This document shows, in pieces, positions 1-7,486 of a stretch of DNA of 64,000 bases (within the stretch, counting starts at the first letter, position 1; each line of letters opens with the position of its first letter). This DNA is from Thioalkalivibrio sp. ALMg11 (lineage in GTDB: Bacteria > Pseudomonadota > Gammaproteobacteria > Ectothiorhodospirales > Ectothiorhodospiraceae): the NCBI RefSeq assembly GCF_000377905.1, contig NZ_KB898877.1, positions 1-64,000 of the forward strand, in the 5' to 3' direction. Position numbers and translations under genes: made by a program. The notes under the pieces were generated by a model. That model was not told where the DNA came from. It made no database searches and worked only from the letters and a program-made list of their open reading frames with translations.

Positions 1-85
1 ACGCGACACCGGAACGCCGCAGCGAAGCGAAGGCGGCCCGGAGGGCGGACGGCGAAGCCGTGCGTAATCCCTCCCTCTCCGCCAG
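1..85 (+). repeat. 3' part of a T-loop-insert tRNA-like element (copy C, cut by window edge)
   Basis: The segment ends with the 3' half of a serine-tRNA T-arm and acceptor (ATCCCTCCCTCTCCGCCA, 67-84). The preceding bases are not a tRNA but a run of small hairpins: CCC-GGA-GGG (38-47 region) and ACGGC-GAA-GCCGT (49-61). Copies at 143-269 and 1784-1941 have the same order of hairpins just before the same ATCC junction, so this is the right end of the same kind of element. Its left end lies outside the window, so a serine tRNA or a further element copy may sit just upstream. Confidence 0.6.
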
Positions 86-93
86 ATTCAAGC

Positions 94-116
94 AAGGGGG
101 CCCTAGTGGCCCCTTT
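94..116 (+). terminator. Hairpin plus short T run after copy C
   Basis: GGGCC-CTAGT-GGCCC stem with an A-rich left and a TTT right flank, placed ten bases after the CCA end of copy C, as a tRNA terminator would be. The T run is short, so strength is uncertain. Confidence 0.45.
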
Positions 117-142
117 CGCGTTCTTGGCCACAGATGCCTGGA

Positions 143-269
143 GATTCGAACCCGAGGAATAAAGAAATTCAGGTTCGACTGGCGCCACATAGTGGCGCCA
201 GAACGTCGCCGCAGGCGACGACCCGAAGGGTGAGGCGCAACGCGCCGAGCAATCCCTCCCTCTCCGCCA
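143..269 (+). repeat. T-loop-insert tRNA-like element (copy A)
   Basis: Order seen: an inverted T-arm (GATTCGAACC, 143-152), a short AT-richer spacer, GGTTCGA (172-178), a 73-nt insert (179-251), then the serine-tRNA 3' end ATCCCTCCCTCTCCGCCA (252-269). The insert folds on inspection into four hairpins: CTGGCGCCAC-ATA-GTGGCGCCAG, CGTCGCC-GCA-GGCGACG, CCC-GAA-GGG and GGCGC-AAC-GCGCC. No tRNA 5' half precedes it, so this is not a simple interrupted tRNA. It lies in tandem with copy C. I do not recognise a named family. Confidence 0.7.
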
Positions 270-324
270 GATTCCACAAGCGCCCCTTGCGCCACATTCG
301 CTGGTGTCACCGTCCCGCAAACAC

Positions 325-357
325 AAAAAAAGCGGCCCGGTTTCCCGAGGCCGCTTT
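325..357. terminator. Bidirectional rho-independent terminator
   Basis: AGCGGCC...GGCCGCT stem with A7 on the left and TTTCTT on the right. On the minus strand it follows tRNA-Val and ends in seven T; on the plus strand it follows element copy A. Confidence 0.8.
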
Positions 358-372
358 CTTAAGATCCGAATC

Positions 373-447
373 TGGTGGGCGGTACTGGGTTCGAACCAGT
401 GACCCCTGCCGTGTGAAGGCAGTGCTCTACCGCTGAGCTAACCGCCC
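373..447 (-). tRNA. tRNA-Val (anticodon CAC)
   Basis: Read on the minus strand the 75 bases form a complete cloverleaf: acceptor GGGCGGT pairing with ACCGCCC, D-arm with GCTCAGC, anticodon stem CTGCC/GGCAG around loop TTCACAC (anticodon CAC), and T-arm with GGTTCGAACCC. The discriminator A and CCA are encoded. It reads GUG valine codons, frequent in a GC-rich genome. A sigma70-type promoter lies just upstream and a strong terminator downstream, so it is a single-gene unit. Confidence 0.95.
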
Positions 448-459
448 GGAACGCGACAA

Positions 460-488
460 AGATTAGGGTTCGCGCGGCCGGACGTCAA
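460..488 (-). promoter_or_regulatory. Promoter of tRNA-Val
   Basis: Minus strand: TTGACG, 17-base spacer, TAATCT, then about 12 bases to the tRNA 5' end. Spacing and position are as expected for a strong sigma70 tRNA promoter. Confidence 0.7.
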
Positions 489-539
489 GCTCTGGACGCG
501 CGATTTAAGATAGCCCTTTCTCGATCACGCGACCCGCCC

Positions 540-1730
540 ATGCCGCCCAATGCCCTGATCCCCCACTGGCGCTTCCTGTCCGCGTCCTTCCTGCTCGTCG
601 GACTCTCGGCGGTCGGGCAGACTTTCGTGCTCTCGCTGTTCGGAGGCGAGTGGCGGGAGGCCTTCGGGCTCTCCCACGGCCAATTGGGCATGGCCTATTC
701 CCTGGCCACCTTGGCCAGCGCCCTGCTCCTGCTACAGGCAGGCCGGCTGATCGATCATGTGCCCTTGCGCAGCATGATCCTGCTGGTGCTGTTCGGGGCC
801 GCCGCCGGCAGTCTGATTCTCGCGTTCAGCACTGGCGTGATCCTGCTGACGCTGGGATTCTTCGTATTGCGGCTGTTTGGCCAGGGGTTGATGGTCCACA
901 CCGCACAGACGGCGGTGGCGCGCGCCTTCCATGAGAACCGCGGCAAGGCCGTCAGCCTGGCGGCCGCCGGGCTGCCAGTGGCGGAGGCCATCGTACCCGC
1001 CCTGATGGTGGGCCTGATGACGGCGATTGGCTGGCGCAGCACCTGGGGGCTGACCGCCGCCGCCCTGGTTGTCCTCGCCGCGCTTGTGCTGGCACTCCTC
1101 GGGCGGAACATCCCCGTCACGGACTCCACGGGCTCCGAACAAGCCGCCTCCCGCGACTGGACGCGTCATGAAGTCCTGCGCGATCCGCGTTTCTACCTCG
1201 TGCTCCCGGCGTTGATGGGCGCGCCATTCGTGATCACCTCGCTGTTTTTCCACCAGGTCCCGCTGGCCGAGGAACAGGCGTGGGCACTCGACTGGCTGGC
1301 CGCGAGCTTCGTGGCCTTTGCCGCCGCCCATCTCGTCTCCCTGTTCCTGGCCGGACCCCTCGTGGATCGCTTCGGATCGCGCCGCCTCCTGCCACTGCAT
1401 CTGCTCCCGCTGTTGCTCGCCCTGTTCGCCCTGCAACTCGACGCCGGCCCCTGGCTCGCCCCGGTCTATCTCGGACTCGCGGGACTCGGCATGGGCATCG
1501 CCAACACCCTGATGGGGGTCGTCTGGGCGGAGTTGTACGGGATCCGCCACCTGGGCGCCATCCGTGCGGTGGGACAAGCCGCGATGATCCTCGCCACCGC
1601 GGTGGCACCAGTCACAATCGGGATGCTCCTCGATCAGGGCCTGACCATGTCGACCATTGCCCTGTTCCTCGCAGGTTACCTCCTCGCTGCATCGGCGCTG
1701 GCCCGCCAGGGGCTCCGACGCAACCACTGA
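540..1730 (+). CDS. MFS transporter
   Basis: Protein of 396 residues made almost entirely of hydrophobic helices, consistent with the 12-helix major facilitator fold of the inner membrane. The loop after TM2 reads GRLIDHVPLR (about residues 65-75) and the equivalent loop in the second half reads GPLVDRFGSRR (about 268-280), the two half-molecule copies of MFS motif A. The low-complexity central loop (NIPVTDSTGSEQAASRD) separates the halves. It stands alone between tRNA genes on the plus strand. Substrate cannot be told from sequence; similarity is to the general uncharacterised MFS group. The start at the ATG gives a short cytoplasmic N-terminus before TM1. Confidence 0.85.
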   Translation: MPPNALIPHWRFLSASFLLVGLSAVGQTFVLSLFGGEWREAFGLSHGQLGMAYSLATLASALLLLQAGRLIDHVPLRSMILLVLFGAAAGSLILAFSTGVILLTLGFFVLRLFGQGLMVHTAQTAVARAFHENRGKAVSLAAAGLPVAEAIVPALMVGLMTAIGWRSTWGLTAAALVVLAALVLALLGRNIPVTDSTGSEQAASRDWTRHEVLRDPRFYLVLPALMGAPFVITSLFFHQVPLAEEQAWALDWLAASFVAFAAAHLVSLFLAGPLVDRFGSRRLLPLHLLPLLLALFALQLDAGPWLAPVYLGLAGLGMGIANTLMGVVWAELYGIRHLGAIRAVGQAAMILATAVAPVTIGMLLDQGLTMSTIALFLAGYLLAASALARQGLRRNH

Positions 1731-1744
1731 ACCCGGCCACCCGG

Positions 1745-1773
1745 TTGCCAGCCCGCCCCCCTTGCCAGACAAT
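1745..1773 (+). promoter_or_regulatory. Promoter of the interrupted tRNA-Ser unit
   Basis: TTGCCA, 17-base spacer, GACAAT, ten bases before the tRNA-like 5' end. It is essentially identical to the promoter of the intact copy at 1973-2001, so the interrupted copy could still be transcribed. Confidence 0.65.
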
Positions 1774-1783
1774 GCCCAGCCTC

Positions 1784-1941
1784 GGAGAGGTGGCAGAGTG
1801 GTCGATTGCACCGGTCTTGAAAACCGGCAGGGGTGAAAGCCCCTCGAGGGTTCGACAAGGCGGCGCAGCCGCCGCAGGACGTTGCCGCCAGGCAACGCCC
1901 GAAGGGTGAGGACCGCAGGTCCGAATCTATCCCTCCCTCTC
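1784..1941 (+). pseudogene. tRNA-Ser(UGA) copy interrupted in the T-loop
   Basis: From 1784 to 1855 the sequence matches the intact tRNA-Ser at 2012 base for base, through acceptor 5' strand, D-arm, anticodon arm (loop CTTGAAA, anticodon TGA), variable arm and T-loop as far as TTCGA. A 73-nt foreign segment follows (1856-1928), then the T-arm resumes with ATCCCTCCCTCTC (1929-1941). The last bases and CCA are replaced by a GTGGCC-GCGA-GGCCAC hairpin. It therefore cannot mature into a normal tRNA, although promoter and 5' half are intact. The intact copy 228 bp downstream supplies the function. Confidence 0.85.
1856..1928 (+). repeat. 73-nt four-hairpin T-loop insert (copy B)
   Basis: The insert contains GGCGGC-GCA-GCCGCC, CGTTGCC-GCCA-GGCAACG, CCC-GAA-GGG followed by TGA, and GGACC-GCA-GGTCC. 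It has exactly the same length and hairpin order as the insert of copy A (179-251), while three of the four stems have different, compensated sequences. The shared unpaired core is CCCGAAGGGTGAGG. The insertion point is after T-loop position 58 (TTCGA). Confidence 0.8.
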
Positions 1942-1972
1942 GTGGCCGCGAGGCCACGCGGGCCACCCCCGG

Positions 1973-2001
1973 TTGCCAGCCCGCCCCCCTTGCCAGACAA
2001 T
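1973..2001 (+). promoter_or_regulatory. Promoter of intact tRNA-Ser
   Basis: TTGCCA, 17 bases, GACAAT, ten bases before the tRNA. About 60 bases of this upstream region are a direct repeat of 1740-1783, so the tandem duplication included promoter and gene. Confidence 0.7.
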
Positions 2002-2011
2002 GCTCAGCCTC

Positions 2012-2103
<92 letters not shown>

Positions 2104-2209
2104 TCCGGTGTCCCGGGCCGAAGGCCTTTCTCGGCCCTCCCCGGTAACGCTTCCCCTCTCAGCCCCACCCCAACACATAGCCCATCTGTTATGTGTCATA
2201 TAGAACAAG

Positions 2210-2243
2210 TTAGATAGAAGAAAATGAACTAACCGCCTATAAT
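2210..2243 (+). promoter_or_regulatory. Candidate promoter upstream of the SulP gene
   Basis: A perfect TATAAT lies at 2238-2243 inside an AT-rich patch (2175-2245) that stands out from the GC-rich surroundings. No good -35 hexamer is seen at the right spacing, so regulator-dependent or extended use is possible. The gene start at 2409 would leave a leader of about 160 bases. Confidence 0.4.
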
Positions 2244-2408
2244 CTGGCGCTACTTTCGCGACTGCGCCCGTGCATCCGACCGGGCCCAGCACCGGCTGCC
2301 AGTATTGTGACGACGGCCCTGGCAAGCCCCGGCCCGGACCGCTCTTGGGCCCATTGCATCGGTTCCGGCCGTCGTCGATCCTCACGAACTGGCCAAGCGA
2401 GCGACCCG

Positions 2409-4481
2409 ATGAATTCGATTCTGCTGCGAGTGTTCCCCTTCCTCAGCTGGCGCCCGACGAAGCAAACCCTCAACGCGGACCTCATCGCCGGCATCTCGGT
2501 CGCCCTGGTCCTGATCCCGCAGTCCATGGCCTACGCCCAGTTGGCCGGCCTGCCCCCCGTGTACGGACTTTATGCCTCGCTGCTGCCCGTGATGGTCGCG
2601 GCGCTGTGGGGCTCGTCGAACCAGCTCGCCACCGGCCCGGTCGCGGTCGTGTCGCTCCTCACAGCCTCGGCGCTGATCCCGCTGGCCGCCGAGGGCTCAT
2701 CCGAATTCATCATGCTGGCCATTGCCCTGGCCTTCATCGTTGGCGTGATTCAGCTGATTTTGGGGCTGTTCAAGCTGGGCGCGCTGGTCAGCTTCATCTC
2801 GCATCCGGTCATCGTAGGCTTCACCAATGCCGCGGCCATCATCATCGCCCTGTCGCAGCTGAACAAGATTCTCGGGGTCCCGATCGATACCAGCGGTCAC
2901 TTCATGCTGGGCCTCTGGGGCGTGGTAATGGAGCTGGGCAGCGTCCACTGGCCGACGCTTGCGTTCGGCGTCGGCGCGATCGCCCTGATGGTGCTGATGA
3001 AGCGGTTCCTGCCGAAGATCCCGGGGGTCCTCGTAGCCGTGGTCGTGGCGATCCTGGTGAGCTGGGCCATCGGCTACGAGCAGAAGGCCGCGACATCTCT
3101 CCAGCAGATCGCGCCGGCCCAGGTTCTGACCCTCGCGCAGTCCATCGAGAACGAAGGCAAGCGCCTCGCCGATCTCGACGAGCAGATCCGTGCGCTGGAA
3201 GCAGAGCTCCAGGAACAGGAGGGCGCCGAGGCCGTCCGCCTGCGCCACGAGGCCGACCAGCTGCGTCTACAACGCGATGAACTGCGCCCCGAACTTGCCG
3301 GCATGCGCGAGGAAATCCGCGACATCACGCTGCGTCGCGTCCCCGGTGCGAACGACCAGCCGGTGCGCTTTATCGCGGACGACCACCTGACCGAGGCCGA
3401 ACGCGAGCGGGCCGACCGCACCTCGTGGCGGATCGTGCGAGTCAGCGAGGATGAGGTCCAGCTGAACGGCGGTGGCGCCGTCGTGGGCAATGTGCCCCAG
3501 GGCCTGCCCGGGTTCTCGATCCCGGATATCACCTTCGGCACGTTCACCACCCTGCTGACCACCGCCTTCGTCATCGCGCTGGTGGGCTTCACCGAAGCCA
3601 TCGCGATCGCCAAGGCCATGGCTGCGCGGACCGGTCAGCGGTTGAACCCCAGCAAGGAGTTGATGGGTCAGGGCCTGGCGAATATCGCCGGGGGCTTTAC
3701 CCAGGGCTATCCGGTCAGCGGCTCGTTTTCGCGATCGGCGGTCAACCTCAACTCCGGCGCCAAGACCGGCCTGTCCTCGGTCTTTACTGCGGTGCTCATC
3801 GGCGTGGCCCTGCTGTTCCTGACGCCGCTGATCTATCACCTGCCTCAGGCGGTGCTCGCCGCCATCATCATGATGGCGGTTGCCGGGCTCGTGAACTTCA
3901 AGGCCATCAAGCACGCATGGGTGGCCAACAAACACGATGGCGCTGCCGCCATCGTGACCTTCGTGGCGACCCTCGCAATGGCTCCGAACCTGGACTACGG
4001 CATCCTCATCGGTGCCGGTCTGGCCATCGTGCTGTACCTGTACCGCACCATGAAGCCGCGTGTCTCGGAACTGGCACGCTACGAAGACGGCACCCTGCGC
4101 GAAGCCCAGCGCTACGGCCTGGAGACCAACGAGAAGGTCGGCATAATGCGCTTCGACGGGTCGTTGTACTTCGCCAACGTCCCCTACTTCGAAGATGCCG
4201 TACTGGACCTGCTCGCCCGTCATCCGCAGGCGAAGTACCTGATCGTCGTCGGCAAGGGCATCAACGAGATCGACGCCTCCGGCGAGGAGGTCATCCATCA
4301 GCTGGTGCACCGCCTCAAGGCGCGCGGCATCACCCTGGTATTCGCCGGCGTTAAGGCCCAGATCATGGAGGTCATGCAGCGCACCGGGCTGGACGACATC
4401 ATCGGCAAGGACAACATCTTCAAGTCCACCGACCATGCGGTGAAGACCATCTCGGAAAAGGTCGGCGAGCCGATCAAGTAA
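2409..4481 (+). CDS. SulP-family anion transporter with coiled-coil insertion and STAS domain
   Basis: Protein of 690 residues. The N-terminus has the SulP signature (DLIAGISVALVLIPQSMAYA, residues about 22-41, then GLPPVYGLYASLLP), followed by the membrane domain, and the C-terminus is a STAS domain (about 565-680) with the usual LDLL/GEEVIHQL pattern. SulP proteins import sulfate, bicarbonate or other anions across the inner membrane. Odd feature: residues about 230-355 are a charged, heptad-like stretch (LADLDEQIRALEAELQEQEG and following) inserted before the membrane helix that starts after QGLPGFSIPD. Usual family length is near 560. I chose ATG 2409 because the 34 residues before it are Arg/Pro rich and unlike SulP N-termini. 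Substrate not determinable. Confidence 0.85.
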   Translation: MNSILLRVFPFLSWRPTKQTLNADLIAGISVALVLIPQSMAYAQLAGLPPVYGLYASLLPVMVAALWGSSNQLATGPVAVVSLLTASALIPLAAEGSSEFIMLAIALAFIVGVIQLILGLFKLGALVSFISHPVIVGFTNAAAIIIALSQLNKILGVPIDTSGHFMLGLWGVVMELGSVHWPTLAFGVGAIALMVLMKRFLPKIPGVLVAVVVAILVSWAIGYEQKAATSLQQIAPAQVLTLAQSIENEGKRLADLDEQIRALEAELQEQEGAEAVRLRHEADQLRLQRDELRPELAGMREEIRDITLRRVPGANDQPVRFIADDHLTEAERERADRTSWRIVRVSEDEVQLNGGGAVVGNVPQGLPGFSIPDITFGTFTTLLTTAFVIALVGFTEAIAIAKAMAARTGQRLNPSKELMGQGLANIAGGFTQGYPVSGSFSRSAVNLNSGAKTGLSSVFTAVLIGVALLFLTPLIYHLPQAVLAAIIMMAVAGLVNFKAIKHAWVANKHDGAAAIVTFVATLAMAPNLDYGILIGAGLAIVLYLYRTMKPRVSELARYEDGTLREAQRYGLETNEKVGIMRFDGSLYFANVPYFEDAVLDLLARHPQAKYLIVVGKGINEIDASGEEVIHQLVHRLKARGITLVFAGVKAQIMEVMQRTGLDDIIGKDNIFKSTDHAVKTISEKVGEPIK

Positions 4482-4602
4482 CCCGCGCCGGGCCGATCGC
4501 CCCGTGATCGGCCCGCAGCCCTGAAACCGCAAGGGAAACGCTGCAACCCGGAGCGCTTGTCGCTACACTGTCTTTGTTTCGAATCCAATGAGGAGTTGAC
4601 CC

Positions 4603-5292
4603 GTGTCCCGAGACCAGATCGTCCGCTCGAGTCGCAATCCGTCCAGCACTGGTTCCATCAGCGAGACCATCTCCACCAACAAGGTGATCCGGCAGACCTA
4701 CATGCTGCTGTCGCTCACCCTGGCGTTCAGCGCGATCACCGCGTTCATCGCCATGGCGGTCAACGCGCCACCGGTGCACTGGATCATAATGATTGGCGTA
4801 CTGATCGGCGGCCCGTTCGCCATCCACGCCGCGCGCAATTCGGCGCTGGGCATTGTCCTGACCTTCGCCTTCACCGGCGTGCTGGGCTTCTTCCTTGGCC
4901 CGATCCTGAGCATGTACCTGGGTCTTCCGAACGGGCCGCAGATCGTCGGCAACGCCTTCGCCGCCACCGCGGTCGCGTTTGTCTCGCTCTCCGGCTACGC
5001 CCTGGCCACCAAGAAGGACTTCAGCTTCCTCGGCGGCTTCCTGGTCGTCGGCCTGATCGTCGCCCTGCTGGCCATCGTCGCCAACCTGTTCCTGGCGATC
5101 CCGGCCCTGTCGCTGGCCATCTCCGCGGCGGTTGTGTTGCTGCTGTCGGCCGCCATCCTGTTCGACACCAGCCGGATGATCCACGACCCCGAGGCCAACT
5201 ACGTCGTGATGACGGTCTCGCTGTACGCGAACCTCTACGTGATGTTCCTGCACCTGCTGAACCTGTTCCACGCCTTCTCGGGCGACAACTAG
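4603..5292 (+). CDS. yccA: Bax inhibitor-1 / YccA family membrane protein
   Basis: Protein of 229 residues with a polar N-terminus of about 28 residues and seven predicted membrane helices. The pattern TNKVIRQTYMLLSLTL at the first helix and DTSRMIHDPEANYV plus LYVMFLHLLNLF at the end are characteristic of the UPF0005 family. E. coli YccA is an inner-membrane substrate and modulator of the FtsH protease, protecting cells when secretion is jammed; that role is assumed by homology. The GTG start has a good AGGAG site ten bases upstream. A strong terminator follows, so it forms a unit of its own. Confidence 0.9.
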   Translation: MSRDQIVRSSRNPSSTGSISETISTNKVIRQTYMLLSLTLAFSAITAFIAMAVNAPPVHWIIMIGVLIGGPFAIHAARNSALGIVLTFAFTGVLGFFLGPILSMYLGLPNGPQIVGNAFAATAVAFVSLSGYALATKKDFSFLGGFLVVGLIVALLAIVANLFLAIPALSLAISAAVVLLLSAAILFDTSRMIHDPEANYVVMTVSLYANLYVMFLHLLNLFHAFSGDN

Positions 5293-5321
5293 GCTTACGC
5301 GCCACACCGCAGGAATGTCCA

Positions 5322-5346
5322 GGGCCCCGCTGTGCGGGGCCCTTTT
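5322..5346 (+). terminator. Rho-independent terminator after yccA
   Basis: GGGCCCCGC-TGTG-CGGGGCCC stem followed by TTTT. Confidence 0.85.
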
Positions 5347-5387
5347 CATTGGGAGCCGTCTTCATTGAACCCAGGGACACGTCGATC

Positions 5388-6359
5388 ATGACCCAGCTCC
5401 AGCGCGGCGTCTTTCTCGATCTCGCCACGGTTGACCGCGACGATCTCGAGCTGACCGAACTCCGGGCCAGCCTTCCCGAGTGGTCCGTCCACGAACGTAC
5501 CGCGCCGGATCAGCGTACGGACCGGATCGGCGACGCCGAGGTGGTCATCACCAACAAGGTCGAACTGAACGCCGACGTACTGGCCGCAGCCCCCCGCCTG
5601 CGACTCGTCTGTGCCGCCGCTACGGGGACCAACAATATCGACCTGGAGGCGGCCCGCCGCCTGGGCATCGTCGTCAGCAATGCGCGCGACTACGCCACCG
5701 ACTCCGTGGTGCAGCACGTCTTCGCCCTGCTGCTGACGCTGGTCACCCAACTGGACGCCTACCGCGCGGATATCCGCGCCGGTCGCTGGAGCGCCTCCGA
5801 TCAGTTCTGTCTCCTCGACCACCCCATCGGCACGGTGGCCGGGATGCGCATCGGCATCATCGGCTGGGGCGTATTGGGCCGTGCCACCGCGCGCGTCGCC
5901 GAGGCCTTTGGCATGGAGGTGCTGGTTGCCGAGAGCCTGAATCCGGACCGCGCATCACAAGAGGATCGCGTGCCGCTGGAACGGTTGCTGGGACAATGCG
6001 ACGTCATCAGCCTGCACTGCCCCCTGACCGCGACCACCCGGCACCTCATCGATGATGCCGCCCTGCGCCAGATGCGGCCGGGAGGCCTGCTGCTGAACAC
6101 CGCCCGGGGTGGCCTGGTCGATCCCGAGGCTCTGGTCAGGCACCTGCGTAGCGGGCATCTGGCGGGTGCCGGCATCGACGTGCTGGAACCGGAACCCCCG
6201 CAACCGGATCACCCCTTGCTGGCCGACGACATCCCCAACCTCGTCCTCACGCCCCACACCGCATGGGCCGCACGAACCGCCCGGCAGCGGGTGATCGACG
6301 AGGTCACGGCCAATATCCGCGCCTTCGCGAGCGGCCAGCCGCGCAACGTGGTGGAGTAA
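5388..6359 (+). CDS. D-2-hydroxyacid dehydrogenase (glycerate/hydroxypyruvate type)
   Basis: Protein of 323 residues with the two-domain formate/glycerate dehydrogenase fold. The NAD-binding glycine motif GIIGWGVLGRA is at about 154-164. Catalytic residues typical of the family are visible: Arg in NTARGGLVD (about 239), Glu in DVLEPEPP (about 267) and His in LTPHTAWA (about 290). It probably interconverts hydroxypyruvate and D-glycerate (HprA type) with NAD(P)H in the cytoplasm; the exact substrate is not certain. The reading frame is open far upstream, but ATG 5388 is the first start after the yccA terminator and aligns with family N-termini. slyX follows after five bases, suggesting co-transcription. 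Confidence 0.85.
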   Translation: MTQLQRGVFLDLATVDRDDLELTELRASLPEWSVHERTAPDQRTDRIGDAEVVITNKVELNADVLAAAPRLRLVCAAATGTNNIDLEAARRLGIVVSNARDYATDSVVQHVFALLLTLVTQLDAYRADIRAGRWSASDQFCLLDHPIGTVAGMRIGIIGWGVLGRATARVAEAFGMEVLVAESLNPDRASQEDRVPLERLLGQCDVISLHCPLTATTRHLIDDAALRQMRPGGLLLNTARGGLVDPEALVRHLRSGHLAGAGIDVLEPEPPQPDHPLLADDIPNLVLTPHTAWAARTARQRVIDEVTANIRAFASGQPRNVVE

Positions 6360-6364
6360 CCCAA

Positions 6365-6583
6365 ATGGATTCGGAAGCCCTGCAAAAGCGCATCGAGGAT
6401 CTGGAGATCCGCCTGGCCCATCAGGAATACACCCAGGAGGAGCAGGCCCGCGTGCAACTGGAGCTGCAGCAGGCCAATACCGAGCTGCGTCAGCAGGTCC
6501 GGTGGCTGCGCGATCGCCTGCGCGACCTCGAGGAGCATGGCGGCGGCGCAGAGGGCGCCGAACCACCCCCGCCGCACTACTGA
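6365..6583 (+). CDS. slyX: SlyX family coiled-coil protein
   Basis: Protein of 72 residues, the normal SlyX length, consisting of one long heptad-repeat helix (LQKRIEDLEIRLAHQEYTQ..LRQQVRWLRDRL) and the typical PPPHY C-terminus. SlyX is a small conserved proteobacterial protein of unknown biochemical role. It lies five bases after the dehydrogenase and five bases before rsmJ, an apparent three-gene operon. Confidence 0.9.
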   Translation: MDSEALQKRIEDLEIRLAHQEYTQEEQARVQLELQQANTELRQQVRWLRDRLRDLEEHGGGAEGAEPPPPHY

Positions 6584-6588
6584 CGCCC

Positions 6589-7353
6589 ATGCCACTCATC
6601 GTACGCTCGGCCCCCGGCCACGAGGCCGACGCCAACAGACTACGCGAGGCCCTGGCCGCCCGCGGCTACCAGCATGCCGGGGGCGCCGAGCTAGTGCTGG
6701 AGACGGGAGATCGCGGGATCGAACTGGTGCGCGAGGACGTACACCCGCCGCTGCGACTACACTTGGACTTCGCCGCCGGCCGCCAGGGCTACCGCCTCGC
6801 CCATGCCGGTCACCAGCGCGAGGGCCTGATCCGCGCCTTCGGCAAGCTCCCGCGTGACGGTCATGTGCTGGATGCCTCCGCCGGTCTCGGGCGCGACACC
6901 CTCCTGCTGGCCGCGCATGGATTCCGGGTCACGGCCTGGGAACGGCATCCAGTGGTATACCACCTGCTCGCCGACGCCCTCGAACGCGCCGCAGCCAGCC
7001 CGGAACTCGCGCCCATCATCCAGCGCATCACCCTGTGCGAGGGCAAGGCCGATCCGGCGCATCTGGCCGTCCCGGCGATGGCCGCGGTCTTTGATCCCAT
7101 GTTCCCTGAACGGGCCAAGCGGGCCGCGGTAAAAAAGGACATGCAGCTGATTCAGGCCCTGATGCCCGACGCGGCCGACCCCGACGCCGAGCAAACGCTG
7201 GCCACCCTGCGCCAGAACGTGGAACGCCGCGTCATCGTCAAGCGCCCGCTGCATGCGCCCGCCCTCGGCCCCGACTCGCCCCAGGCGAGCGTCAAGGGCA
7301 AGAGCGTGCGCTTTGACCTCTACCCCGCCCTCGCCTTGCGGGATAACAGTTAA
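6589..7353 (+). CDS. rsmJ: 16S rRNA (guanine1516-N2)-methyltransferase RsmJ
   Basis: Protein of 254 residues. The SAM-binding motif DASAGLGRDTLLLAAHG (about 98-114) and the catalytic-region motif VFDPMFPERAKRAAVKKDMQ (about 166-185) are diagnostic of RsmJ, which methylates G1516 of 16S rRNA. Length and motif order match E. coli RsmJ. The start was placed at ATG 6589, just after the slyX stop, because residues encoded before it are Arg-rich shadow sequence. Confidence 0.93.
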   Translation: MPLIVRSAPGHEADANRLREALAARGYQHAGGAELVLETGDRGIELVREDVHPPLRLHLDFAAGRQGYRLAHAGHQREGLIRAFGKLPRDGHVLDASAGLGRDTLLLAAHGFRVTAWERHPVVYHLLADALERAAASPELAPIIQRITLCEGKADPAHLAVPAMAAVFDPMFPERAKRAAVKKDMQLIQALMPDAADPDAEQTLATLRQNVERRVIVKRPLHAPALGPDSPQASVKGKSVRFDLYPALALRDNS

Positions 7354-7486
7354 GCCTGAACAAGCGGATCAGCGCGCAACGCCGACCCCGGAATACGGCA
7401 GCCCCCGTGCGGCACTTGCAGCCGCCAAGCCAGCGGTGTGCCTGACACCCCCCTAGAAAGAGCCGGGAACGCCCGCCAGACGAGGT

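Noticed and set aside
732-2000. Open frame of 422 codons on the minus strand across the MFS gene and tRNA region
   Set aside because: Runs through tRNA genes and promoter repeats; low-complexity composition.
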